In this document: positions 32,347-40,876 of the stretch, in pieces
Position numbering within the stretch: the first letter of the stretch is position 1
How the letters are laid out: every line of letters starts with the position of its first letter
Assembly (NCBI GenBank): GCA_004212795.1
Contig: SHBR01000002.1
Location: forward strand, 1-64,000
Length of the DNA stretch: 64,000 bases
Direction: 5' to 3'
Source of the DNA: Candidatus Thioglobus sp.
Lineage (GTDB): Bacteria > Pseudomonadota > Gammaproteobacteria > Arenicellales > UBA868
Notes under the pieces: generated by a model
What the model was told of the DNA's origin: nothing
What the model saw: only the letters and a program-made list of their open reading frames with translations
Database searches by the model: none
Made by a program: the position numbers and the translations under genes

Positions 32347-32727
32347 CTACTCTCCATCGAGCTCTGCAAAAACCTTTTTCGCAATTCGATGGCACTCAAC
32401 GGCGACCGGCACCCCACAGTAAATGGCAATCTGATTAAGAATAGCCTTAAGCTCATCTCGGCTGACGCCGTTAACCATTGCCCCTCGGAAATGCAGCTCC
32501 CATTCGTGCATTCGATTCAATGCTGCGATCATGGTGACATTGAGCATGCTCCGGGTTTTGCGATCAAGCGTATCGTCGCCCCACGCGGCGCCCCAACAAT
32601 ATTCAGTCAGTAACTCTTGGAAATCACGACTAAACTCGCTCGCATTCTCCATTGTATTTTTTACATAGTCGGCGCCGAGTACATCGCTACGCACCGCCAG
32701 TCCTTTTTCAAAACGCTCTTTATCCAA
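32347..32727 (-). CDS. Carboxymuconolactone decarboxylase family protein
   Basis: YCWGAAWGDDTLDRKTRSMLNVTMIAALNRMHEWELHFRGAMVNGVSRDELKAILNQIAIYCGVP. Confidence 0.93.
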   Translation of the reverse strand: MDKERFEKGLAVRSDVLGADYVKNTMENASEFSRDFQELLTEYCWGAAWGDDTLDRKTRSMLNVTMIAALNRMHEWELHFRGAMVNGVSRDELKAILNQIAIYCGVPVAVECHRIAKKVFAELDGE

Positions 32728-32813
32728 TGTCGATCTCCTGTAAAAATATCAATTATGCCTCGTTCCAAATCCGATTACCTCGTTGGTTTTATCGATTTCA
32801 CAATTAAAAACCC

Positions 32814-33632
32814 CTACGCACCTCGCTGGGTATGGCGCCCAAGAAATTTGAGCAGTACCGAATTGACCAGATCAGGGTCCTCCCAGGAAGTCAGATGATG
32901 AAGTCCCGGCAAGACGATGAGCTCACCATTTGTAAGATCATTAATCATTCGATGTGCAATTTCAGGTGTTGAACCCGGGTCAAGCTCACCCGTTAGCACA
33001 AGCGTCGGACACTTGACTCGCGTTAACGCATCCTTTATCTCCGAATCGGCTTCTACAAGCGCGCCATACGCCAGAACGTACGGTTTCAACTGATTTGACA
33101 GCATCTTCCGGCGAATGGTCTCGATGCGCTCCGGGTAAGCCTTCTGGAAATGCGGGTCAAACCAACGCGCGATTGCCGCGTCTGCGATCGGCTTTAATCC
33201 CTCTTCGCGTGTCAGTTCGAGACGGGCTCGCATACCAAGTAGTTCTGCTTCAGTACGCCTGTAGACTGTATTCATGAGAATCAATGTTTTTAATCGATCA
33301 TGCTCCGTTCTTGCAAAACCCTGAGCCACTACGCCGCCCATTGACAAGCCTGCCAGATGGCATCGGTCAATCTCCAAGTAAGCAAGCAAGTCTTTCAACT
33401 GGTCGATAAAAGTCCCGATGCCATTCACCGCTCCGGCCTTTGACTTACCATGACCCATCATGTCGTAGCGCAAAACGGAATAATGTTCAGTCAGGGCAGC
33501 GATTTGAGGATCCCACATCTCAAGATCGAGGCCGACCCCGTGAATAAGCACAATGGGGTCTTTAACGCTGACACGATCTCGGGTCAACTCAAACCACGTC
33601 CCGTCAGCGCTTAATTCGTTAATTATCTGCAT
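32814..33632 (-). CDS. Alpha/beta hydrolase (3-oxoadipate enol-lactonase-like)
   Basis: HGVGLDLEMWDPQI; LAGLSMGGVVAQGFA nucleophile elbow; LPGLHHLTSWEDPDLVN. Confidence 0.88.
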   Translation of the reverse strand: MQIINELSADGTWFELTRDRVSVKDPIVLIHGVGLDLEMWDPQIAALTEHYSVLRYDMMGHGKSKAGAVNGIGTFIDQLKDLLAYLEIDRCHLAGLSMGGVVAQGFARTEHDRLKTLILMNTVYRRTEAELLGMRARLELTREEGLKPIADAAIARWFDPHFQKAYPERIETIRRKMLSNQLKPYVLAYGALVEADSEIKDALTRVKCPTLVLTGELDPGSTPEIAHRMINDLTNGELIVLPGLHHLTSWEDPDLVNSVLLKFLGRHTQRGA

Positions 33633-33721
33633 TTAATTTATAGAGATTATGGGCCCAACAAAAACACAGCAGTCCAGTTACAACTATGGTACTTTAAGTT
33701 TGAACCTGTTTGCGTAATCCT

Positions 33722-34117
33722 ATGATGCAATCTCAAAAATATGTTATTGGTGAGCCTCTCGTTATTAACGGCCGGCAACTATCCTTATCTCGAGCAGTTC
33801 GGGCAGGTGACTTCGTGTTTCTCACGGGACAGGTCCCGATGGAAAATGGCGTTGTTATGACCACGGGCTCTATCGAGGATCAGACCCGGGCATGCCTTGA
33901 ACGCATTAATGAAACTTTGTCGGAAGCTGGATGCCAACTATCAGACGTTGTGAAGTCGATGGTATGGATCAAGTCGAGAGAAGATTTTCCAGGTTTCGAT
34001 TCAGTTTATGCCGAATTTTTTCCACAGGGGCCTCCTGCCCGGTCTGCACTGGTCAGTGACTTCCTGGTAGACATTCGCGTTGAGATTGAATGCATCGCTT
34101 TTCATCCGCTGGACTAA
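33722..34117 (+). CDS. RidA family protein (track ORF begins 33710; ATG 33722 preferred)
   Basis: LSRAVRAGDFVFLTGQVPM; VKSMVWIKSREDFPGFDSVYAEFFPQGPPARSALVSDFLVDIRVEIECIAF. Confidence 0.9.
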   Translation: MMQSQKYVIGEPLVINGRQLSLSRAVRAGDFVFLTGQVPMENGVVMTTGSIEDQTRACLERINETLSEAGCQLSDVVKSMVWIKSREDFPGFDSVYAEFFPQGPPARSALVSDFLVDIRVEIECIAFHPLD

Positions 34118-34132
34118 ATTTTGGAGAAACCC

Positions 34133-35617
34133 ATGTCTGAATTAAAACGGTATCAAATGTACATCGATGGCGAATGGACTGATGCCGAAAATGGCGCAAC
34201 GTTTACCAGCGTGAATCCAGCGACTGGCGAGACCTGGGCCGAAGTGCCTGAAGCCTCTGAGTCTGATGTGAATAGAGCCGTCGAGGCGGCACATCGTGCA
34301 TTTAAGGAAGGTCCATGGTCCAAGCTGACACCGACCGCCCGAGGAAAAATGTTGCGACGACTGGCCGATGTACTCGCAACCCATTCCGAAACGCTGGGCC
34401 GTTGTGAAACTATCGATACCGGAAAATTATTCAAAGAAACGCGTTGGCAGGCAAACTACATTTCTGATTTCTTTCACTATTATGCCGGCCTCGCTGACAA
34501 AATCAGCGGGGAAACATTGCCCATTGATAAACCCGACATGATGACAATAACGCTCCGGGAGCCCTTAGGTGTTGTCGCGGCGGTGGTACCCTGGAATTCC
34601 CAGCTATTTCTGGTCGCAGTAAAAATCGGGCCTGCGCTTGCCGCCGGAAATACAGTTGTTCTGAAAGCTTCTGAACACGCCTCGGCCCCGATGCTCGAAT
34701 TTGCAAAAGTATTTGAAGAGGCCGGCTTTCCACCGGGTGTGATCAATATCGTCACCGGGCACGGCGAACCCTGTGGGCGCGCATTGACGAGTCATCCTTT
34801 GGTCGACCGAATCAGTTTTACCGGTGGCCCGAATACCGCCAAACATGTTATCCGAAACTCTGCAGAAAATTTTGCGCAAGTATCTCTCGAATTAGGAGGG
34901 AAATCTCCGGTCATCGTCTTTGACGATGCAGATTTAGAAAGTGCCGTAAACGGTATTTTGCTGAGCATTTTCAGCGCCAGTGGTCAAAGTTGTGTTGCAG
35001 GATCACGACTCCTCCTTCAGGACTCGATAAAAGAAGAGGTCTTGGCGCGCGTGGTCGAAAAAGCCAAGAAAATTCGTATCGGTGATCCCTTAGATGAGAA
35101 CAGTCAAATGGGGCCCCTGGCAACAGAGGCACAGCTAACAAACATTCAATCCACGCTTGTCGATGCGAGCGCCAATGGCGCGAATATTTTATATGGTGGC
35201 GCCCGACCTTCAGGTCTGGATACCGGGTGGTATATCGAACCCACCATCGTCGATTGTCCAAGTCAGGAAATTGGTGTTGTCAGAAATGAACTGTTCGGGC
35301 CTGTGGTCAGCGCGTTGGCTTTTCACTCTGAAGAGGAGGCACTATTTATGGCAAACGATACTAACTTTGGTCTCGCGAGCGGTATCTTCACGCGTGACGT
35401 CGGACGGGCGTTAAGAGTCAGTGGTGCAATTCGCGCGGGCATTGTTTGGGTCAACACGTATCGCGTGGTCTCTCCCATTGCGCCCTTTGGCGGCTTTAAA
35501 GAAAGCGGCTTTGGTCGAGAATCGGGCATGGAGGCAATCTACGATTACACCCGACCGAAAACGGTTTGGCTCAATACCGCCTCTGAGCCCATTGCAGATC
35601 CATTTGTGATGCAGTAA
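34133..35617 (+). CDS. Aldehyde dehydrogenase family protein
   Basis: VSLELGGKSPVIVFDDADLE; FSASGQSCVAGSRLL; PFGGFKESGFGRE. Confidence 0.95.
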   Translation: MSELKRYQMYIDGEWTDAENGATFTSVNPATGETWAEVPEASESDVNRAVEAAHRAFKEGPWSKLTPTARGKMLRRLADVLATHSETLGRCETIDTGKLFKETRWQANYISDFFHYYAGLADKISGETLPIDKPDMMTITLREPLGVVAAVVPWNSQLFLVAVKIGPALAAGNTVVLKASEHASAPMLEFAKVFEEAGFPPGVINIVTGHGEPCGRALTSHPLVDRISFTGGPNTAKHVIRNSAENFAQVSLELGGKSPVIVFDDADLESAVNGILLSIFSASGQSCVAGSRLLLQDSIKEEVLARVVEKAKKIRIGDPLDENSQMGPLATEAQLTNIQSTLVDASANGANILYGGARPSGLDTGWYIEPTIVDCPSQEIGVVRNELFGPVVSALAFHSEEEALFMANDTNFGLASGIFTRDVGRALRVSGAIRAGIVWVNTYRVVSPIAPFGGFKESGFGRESGMEAIYDYTRPKTVWLNTASEPIADPFVMQ

Positions 35618-35733
35618 CCTTATCTGGGTCGACATAAATCGTTAGACAACCCAATTAACCCTCGCATTTTCAGCATGTTATTCACCATCCCGGTGATAGA
35701 CTTCATCCGTTAATTTTTGATCTTGAAACTACT

Positions 35734-36777
35734 ATGAAATTCCAACTCTCTATCAACATGGAACGCATCACCCCTGACGTCGATATGCGCGAAGTCGAGA
35801 AACATACCCTCGAAATGGTGCAAATGGCCGACGAAGGTGGATTTCATATTGTTTGGGCCGCCGAGCACCACGCGCTTGAAATGACAATCGCTCCCAATCC
35901 TTTCCAGATTCTTACCTGGTGGGCATCGCATACGAACCGAATTCGGCTTGGGACCGCCGTAGTTGTGGCGCCATATTGGCATCCCATTAACGTTGCCGGC
36001 GAAGCCGCACTTCTCGATTTATACAGTAACGGGCGACTGGAATTCGGAATCGGATCGGGTGCTTATCAGCGTGAGTTCGATCGGATGCATGCAGGGCTTA
36101 AACAATCAGACGCATGGCGATATATGCAAGAAATGCTTCCTGCAGTCAAAGCACTATGGCAAGGTGATTACGCCCATGATGGAGACTACTGGCAATTTCC
36201 GGAAGCGACCTCGGTGCCCAAGCCCTTGCAGCAGCCCCATCCACCAATCTGGGTTGCGGCACGAGCCCCTATTACCTACGACTATGCGGTTAAACATGGA
36301 TGCAACATCATGTCTTGGCCCCTGACACGCCCGATTAGCGAATTAGAAACCTATCTCGAGAGATTACAAACAGCCCTGGATGATAATCCTGGCAAAGAAC
36401 GACCCATCTTCTCAGCGATGCGACATACCTGCGTCTACGATGACAAGAAAGATCGTATGGTTCCGATTGAAGCCGCGCAGCGACAACTTGCGCAATTTGA
36501 AAATCTGTTTAAGAACTCGGGAGGCGTCAATAACGGCTTTCCCGCCATGATCGATCTCGAGACCGTCGCGAATCGTGACGAATACCACCCGGACATGCTG
36601 AATGAAAATTTAATGTTTGGCACGCCCGCAGAAGTTATTGAAAAACTTCGTCTTTACGACAATTTAGGTGTGGATCAGTTCACCTATTACGCCAGCCTGG
36701 GTCTTGGCATGAAAGAGCAAAAACGCTCTCTCGAGTTATTTATTAATGAGGTGATGCCTGAGTTTTCCGAAGACTAA
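35734..36777 (+). CDS. LLM-class flavin-dependent oxidoreductase
   Basis: MADEGGFHIVWAAEHH; NRIRLGTAVVVAPYWHPINVAGEAALLDLYSNGRLEFGIGSGAY. Confidence 0.92.
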   Translation: MKFQLSINMERITPDVDMREVEKHTLEMVQMADEGGFHIVWAAEHHALEMTIAPNPFQILTWWASHTNRIRLGTAVVVAPYWHPINVAGEAALLDLYSNGRLEFGIGSGAYQREFDRMHAGLKQSDAWRYMQEMLPAVKALWQGDYAHDGDYWQFPEATSVPKPLQQPHPPIWVAARAPITYDYAVKHGCNIMSWPLTRPISELETYLERLQTALDDNPGKERPIFSAMRHTCVYDDKKDRMVPIEAAQRQLAQFENLFKNSGGVNNGFPAMIDLETVANRDEYHPDMLNENLMFGTPAEVIEKLRLYDNLGVDQFTYYASLGLGMKEQKRSLELFINEVMPEFSED

Positions 36778-36785
36778 GCGTTGAC

Positions 36786-36815
36786 GTCTCGGCATCCCAG
36801 CGGGAATGCCGAGAC
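36786..36815. terminator. Hairpin between convergent genes (possible bidirectional terminator)
   Basis: GTCTCGGCAT (36786-36795) / ATGCCGAGAC (36806-36815), extendable by CCC/GGG; no long T tract. Confidence 0.55.
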
Positions 36816-36825
36816 ATTAATTGCG

Positions 36826-37710
36826 CTATCGAATACCCAGCTTCTCTCGCGTTTCGTCGGTATCACAAACCCGACCCCCTAAATCCTTGATGATTCGAAC
36901 GGCTTTCTCAACCAGTTCGGCGTTGCTTGCAGGCACCCCCTTCTCAAGATAAAGATTATCTTCAAGACCGACCCTAACGTTGCCTCCTAGCAACATTGCC
37001 TGAGCGGCCATCGGCATTTGTGTGCGACTAATTCCAAATCCGGACCAGAAAGCATCCCCCGGCAGTTGGTTTACCATCGCCATCATCGTAGCCGGATCCG
37101 CGCCCGCGCCCCAGGGTATACCCAAGCACACTTGGTACATCGCGGGTCCTTTAATAATGCCTTCGGCGACCATCTGATTTGCAAACCGCAGGTGACCTAA
37201 ATCAAACACTTCCATCTCGGGCTTGACCCCTATTTCGGCATAACGCGCTGCCATGGTCCTGAGCATATTCGGGGTTTGTACATACACATAATTTGCATTA
37301 TCGAAATTGATCGTCCCACAGTCGAGTGTCGCAATATCCGGTCTTAATAACTCCACATGCGCCATTCGCTCGGAGGCACTAATCAAATCCGTGCCCTCTC
37401 CAGGCACATTTGGCTGATCGTCATCAACAATAAGATCTCCACCCATTCCTGCTGTCAGATTGATGAGTACATTTCGACCACTATCCCTCACCAGCTGAAC
37501 GGTCTGTTTAAACAGATTAATGTCTCGACTACCCTTCCCCGTTTCCGGATCGCGTACATGTAAGTGCACAATCGATGCGCCTGCATCAGCGGCTTCGATA
37601 GCCGAATCCGCAATCTGCTCAGGGGTTACCGGGATGGCGGGGTGTTTATCAACTGTATCGCCGGCGCCAGTGACTGCGCAGGTAACGACAACATCTGTAT
37701 TCATTGACAT
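36826..37710 (-). CDS. BKACE / DUF849 beta-keto acid cleavage enzyme (dehydrocarnitine cleavage-like)
   Basis: [64 protein letters not shown]. Confidence 0.92.
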   Translation of the reverse strand: MSMNTDVVVTCAVTGAGDTVDKHPAIPVTPEQIADSAIEAADAGASIVHLHVRDPETGKGSRDINLFKQTVQLVRDSGRNVLINLTAGMGGDLIVDDDQPNVPGEGTDLISASERMAHVELLRPDIATLDCGTINFDNANYVYVQTPNMLRTMAARYAEIGVKPEMEVFDLGHLRFANQMVAEGIIKGPAMYQVCLGIPWGAGADPATMMAMVNQLPGDAFWSGFGISRTQMPMAAQAMLLGGNVRVGLEDNLYLEKGVPASNAELVEKAVRIIKDLGGRVCDTDETREKLGIR

Positions 37711-37748
37711 GTTTTATCTCCTGTAAAAATTTTTTTGGGTTACCTGAC

Positions 37749-38717
37749 TTAGACCATCTTGGGCCAACCATCCTCATCTTCCGAATACCAGTGCTCCTTA
37801 AGCACCTTTTGAATCTCAACAAGACATCGGTCACGACGGCGTTCCATTTCACTAAATACTCGATCGCCCGACTCATCTTCACAACCTTCCACAATTCGCT
37901 GTTTAAGTTCATCGGTCAATTCTGGCGCCTTCATATGAGACCACGGTAGTTCCAGAGCCGGACCGAATTGTTCAATGGTATGACGCATGCCGCCCGGTCC
38001 TCCACCCAGATGCCAGGCGAGAAAAGTTCCCATAAATGCCCAGCGCAACCCCGGCCCTCCGGTAACCGCCGCGTCAATCTCGGCAACGGTCGCCACGCCC
38101 TGATCTATCAGGTGAAGTGCCTCTCGATAGAGCGACTCCTGTAATCGATCCGCAATATAGGCTTCGATTTCCCGTCGAACATGCAACGGGCGCATACCAA
38201 TCGACCGGTAAAAGGCGCCAGCTCGACTCACAGCAACCGAGGAGGTCTGCTCACTGCCCACTACCTCGACCAGCGGCAATAAATAAACGGGGGCAAAAGG
38301 ATGTCCAATCAGAAGCCGCTCGGGGTGTTTACACTGAGACTGTAGTCGACTTGGCAACAGGCCCGATGAGCTAGACGCAATCACAACGTCCGCTCTGACA
38401 TTCTCGCTGATCTCCTGGTGAATCGCTATCTTGAGATCTTCTCGCTCCGGAACATTTTCCTGTACGAAATCCGCTTGAGCCACTGCGGCTTCGATATTGT
38501 CTACAAAACTTAACTGACCGCCCGATTCGGCAATCAGATCAGCCGCCTCCAGAATCGGCCACGCCTCGTCAATCATCCGTTCAACATAATCTCGAGACTC
38601 AGGACGAGGGTCAGTCACCACCACGTTTAGCCCATTCGCTAAACATCGTGTCGCCCAACCACCACCGATAACGCCACCACCCACCAGTGCAATAGTTTTG
38701 ATCTCTTGCTGTGTCAC
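37749..38717 (-). CDS. L-carnitine dehydrogenase-like 3-hydroxyacyl-CoA dehydrogenase family (track ORF extends to 38777; GTG 38717 preferred)
   Basis: TIALVGGGVIGGGWATRCLANGLNVVVTDP; GPGLRWAFMGTFLAWHLGGGPGGMRHTIEQFGPAL, recalled as typical of L-carnitine dehydrogenases. Confidence 0.85.
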   Translation of the reverse strand: MTQQEIKTIALVGGGVIGGGWATRCLANGLNVVVTDPRPESRDYVERMIDEAWPILEAADLIAESGGQLSFVDNIEAAVAQADFVQENVPEREDLKIAIHQEISENVRADVVIASSSSGLLPSRLQSQCKHPERLLIGHPFAPVYLLPLVEVVGSEQTSSVAVSRAGAFYRSIGMRPLHVRREIEAYIADRLQESLYREALHLIDQGVATVAEIDAAVTGGPGLRWAFMGTFLAWHLGGGPGGMRHTIEQFGPALELPWSHMKAPELTDELKQRIVEGCEDESGDRVFSEMERRRDRCLVEIQKVLKEHWYSEDEDGWPKMV

Positions 38718-38742
38718 TTTCAACTTTCTCCCTATCGGAAAT

Positions 38743-39555
38743 TTATTCCCCTTTAAAATTAGGCTTACGCTTCTCAACGAAGGCTTTTACCCCCTCTTTT
38801 GCATCTTCCGACCGAAGCATTTTCCGGTAGGTCGGCAAATCACCCGTGCGCATCGTCTGAAATGCCCCTTCAATTGTTTCACCTTCAATCGCGCGCAACA
38901 CCTCTTTGATTGTTTGAACCGCGAGTGGCGCCGAATCAGCAATTTGCTGCGCCCACTGACGCGCCGTCTCCATGAGTTCCGCGCCCGGTACCACGGCATT
39001 CACAAGGCCATGCTGACAGGCCTCATCTGCCCACATCTGACGACCCAACAGCAACATTTCCATTGCCACGTTGTACGGCACACGGCGCGGCAATCTTTGA
39101 ATCGCACCCGCATCTGGCACGATTCCGAGTGGCATCTCCGGAAGCTGGAAAAACACATGATCGGCGGCGATCACCAGGTCGCATGACATCGCCAGCTCGA
39201 AACCCCCGCCAATCGCGTGCCCATTGATCGCGGCAACAACTGGTTTATTGAGATTCCACATCTCTGTAAGACCTGCGAACCCGCCGGGCAGATCCGCGTC
39301 GGCTTCCCACCAATTATCCAACTGCTGTTCACCACTATCTAACGCCTTTAGATCCCAGCCCGCAGAGAAAATTTTCTCACCGCTAGCCGTCACTAATCCA
39401 ACACGCAGCGAAGGGTCATCCCGCAACATCACGACCGCTTCATTGATACGGCGACTAAGCTCGAAGTCGATCGCGTTTACTTTCGGCCGATTCAGCTGAA
39501 TTTCAAGGACTGCGTCATGGCGAGTGACGATCAATTCGTTAGTTCTGTCTTCCAT
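38743..39555 (-). CDS. Enoyl-CoA hydratase (CaiD/carnitinyl-CoA dehydratase-like)
   Basis: KIFSAGWDLKALDSGEQQLDNWWEADADLPGGFAGLTEMWNLNKPVVAAINGHAIGGGFELAMSCDL. Confidence 0.85.
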   Translation of the reverse strand: MEDRTNELIVTRHDAVLEIQLNRPKVNAIDFELSRRINEAVVMLRDDPSLRVGLVTASGEKIFSAGWDLKALDSGEQQLDNWWEADADLPGGFAGLTEMWNLNKPVVAAINGHAIGGGFELAMSCDLVIAADHVFFQLPEMPLGIVPDAGAIQRLPRRVPYNVAMEMLLLGRQMWADEACQHGLVNAVVPGAELMETARQWAQQIADSAPLAVQTIKEVLRAIEGETIEGAFQTMRTGDLPTYRKMLRSEDAKEGVKAFVEKRKPNFKGE

Positions 39556-39715
39556 ATTAATCTTGTTGTTTTAAATAACGGCATGTGGTTAGTCGTAGCG
39601 CAGAACATTATGGCAATCAGCCGTTCAAAGCAATATCATGTGAGCCTCTTATTTGCCCAAATGCGCTAGGAGGGTCAGCAAATCCTGCGCGGACTATTTT
39701 TAAAACGGATCAAAA

Positions 39716-40876
39716 ATGGATATTGAGTTGACGAGCGAACAGCAGATGCTGACGGAGTCGATCAAGGCATTCGTCACTGAGGAGCTGATTCCCCTTGAGG
39801 TAACAGTCGAACGTGCCGGAGAAGTTAGCGCGGCACAAGGCGACAAGATTAAACAAAAAGCACTGGACATGGGCTTTTATGCGGCCAATCTCCCCGAGTC
39901 TGTGGGTGGAGGCGGCCTCGACTACACCAGCCTCGCCATTATGGAGCGTGAGTTTGGCAAAGTGTCCCATGCGCTACATGGATTCGCGTGGCGCCCAACC
40001 GAACTCCTCATGGCCTGCAATCAGGAGCAAAAGGAAAAGTACCTTGACCCTTGTGTCACTGGAGAAAAAGTCGAATGCTTTGCAATTACCGAGCCTGGTG
40101 CAGGTTCTGACATCATGTCGATGGCGACTCGTGCAACGCAGGACGGAGAAGACTGGGTGATTAACGGCGCTAAGCACTTTGTGAGCGGCCATATCGAACC
40201 GGACTTCGCAATTCTTTTCGCAGCGACCGGTGTTGACCAGACTGAACGCGGACCCCGCAAAAGAGTCAGCGCATTTTTAGTCGACAAAGGACACCCGGGA
40301 TTTGATATCACTCGCGGACCCCGATGCGTCAGCCAGCGCGCTTACCTCAATTTCGTACTCTCTTTTAACGACTGCCGGGTTTCTCAATCCCAAATGCTAG
40401 GTGCAGAAGGTGAAGGATTAACGCTAGCCGATAAGTGGATCAAAATGGGTCGAGTCTGGGTGGGTGCTGGATGCTGCGGCCGAGCCGAACGCCTGTTGGA
40501 TCTCTCAGTTGAATGGGCGGCTAATCGAAAACAATTTGGGCAAGCAATAGGAAAATTTCAAGGCACCTCTTTTAAGCTCGCGGACATGGCGACCGAACTC
40601 CAAGCTGCGGATCTCATGGTCATGCATGCTGCAAAAAAGGCGGATGCCGGCCTCATGACGCCAACAGATGCAGCAATGTGTAAGCTTTTTGCATCAGAAA
40701 TGTTGCACCGCCTGGCCGATAACGCTGTTCAAATCCACGGCGGCATGGGACTCATGGAAGATCTTCCCATCGAGCGCCTGTGGCGAGATGCGCGACTCGA
40801 ACGCATCTGGGAAGGCACATCAGAAATCCAAAGACATATTATTAGTCGGTCGCTACTTCGGCCGCTTGGCGCGTGA
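39716..40876 (+). CDS. Acyl-CoA dehydrogenase family protein
   Basis: CFAITEPGAGSDIMSMATRATQDGEDWVINGAKHFVSG; QIHGGMGLMEDLPIERLWRDARLERIWEGTSEIQRHIISR. Confidence 0.95.
   Translation: MDIELTSEQQMLTESIKAFVTEELIPLEVTVERAGEVSAAQGDKIKQKALDMGFYAANLPESVGGGGLDYTSLAIMEREFGKVSHALHGFAWRPTELLMACNQEQKEKYLDPCVTGEKVECFAITEPGAGSDIMSMATRATQDGEDWVINGAKHFVSGHIEPDFAILFAATGVDQTERGPRKRVSAFLVDKGHPGFDITRGPRCVSQRAYLNFVLSFNDCRVSQSQMLGAEGEGLTLADKWIKMGRVWVGAGCCGRAERLLDLSVEWAANRKQFGQAIGKFQGTSFKLADMATELQAADLMVMHAAKKADAGLMTPTDAAMCKLFASEMLHRLADNAVQIHGGMGLMEDLPIERLWRDARLERIWEGTSEIQRHIISRSLLRPLGA

Noticed and set aside
35734-36777. RutA (pyrimidine monooxygenase)
   Set aside because: LLM fold, but the sequence does not read like RutA; only the gene-set analogy is retained.
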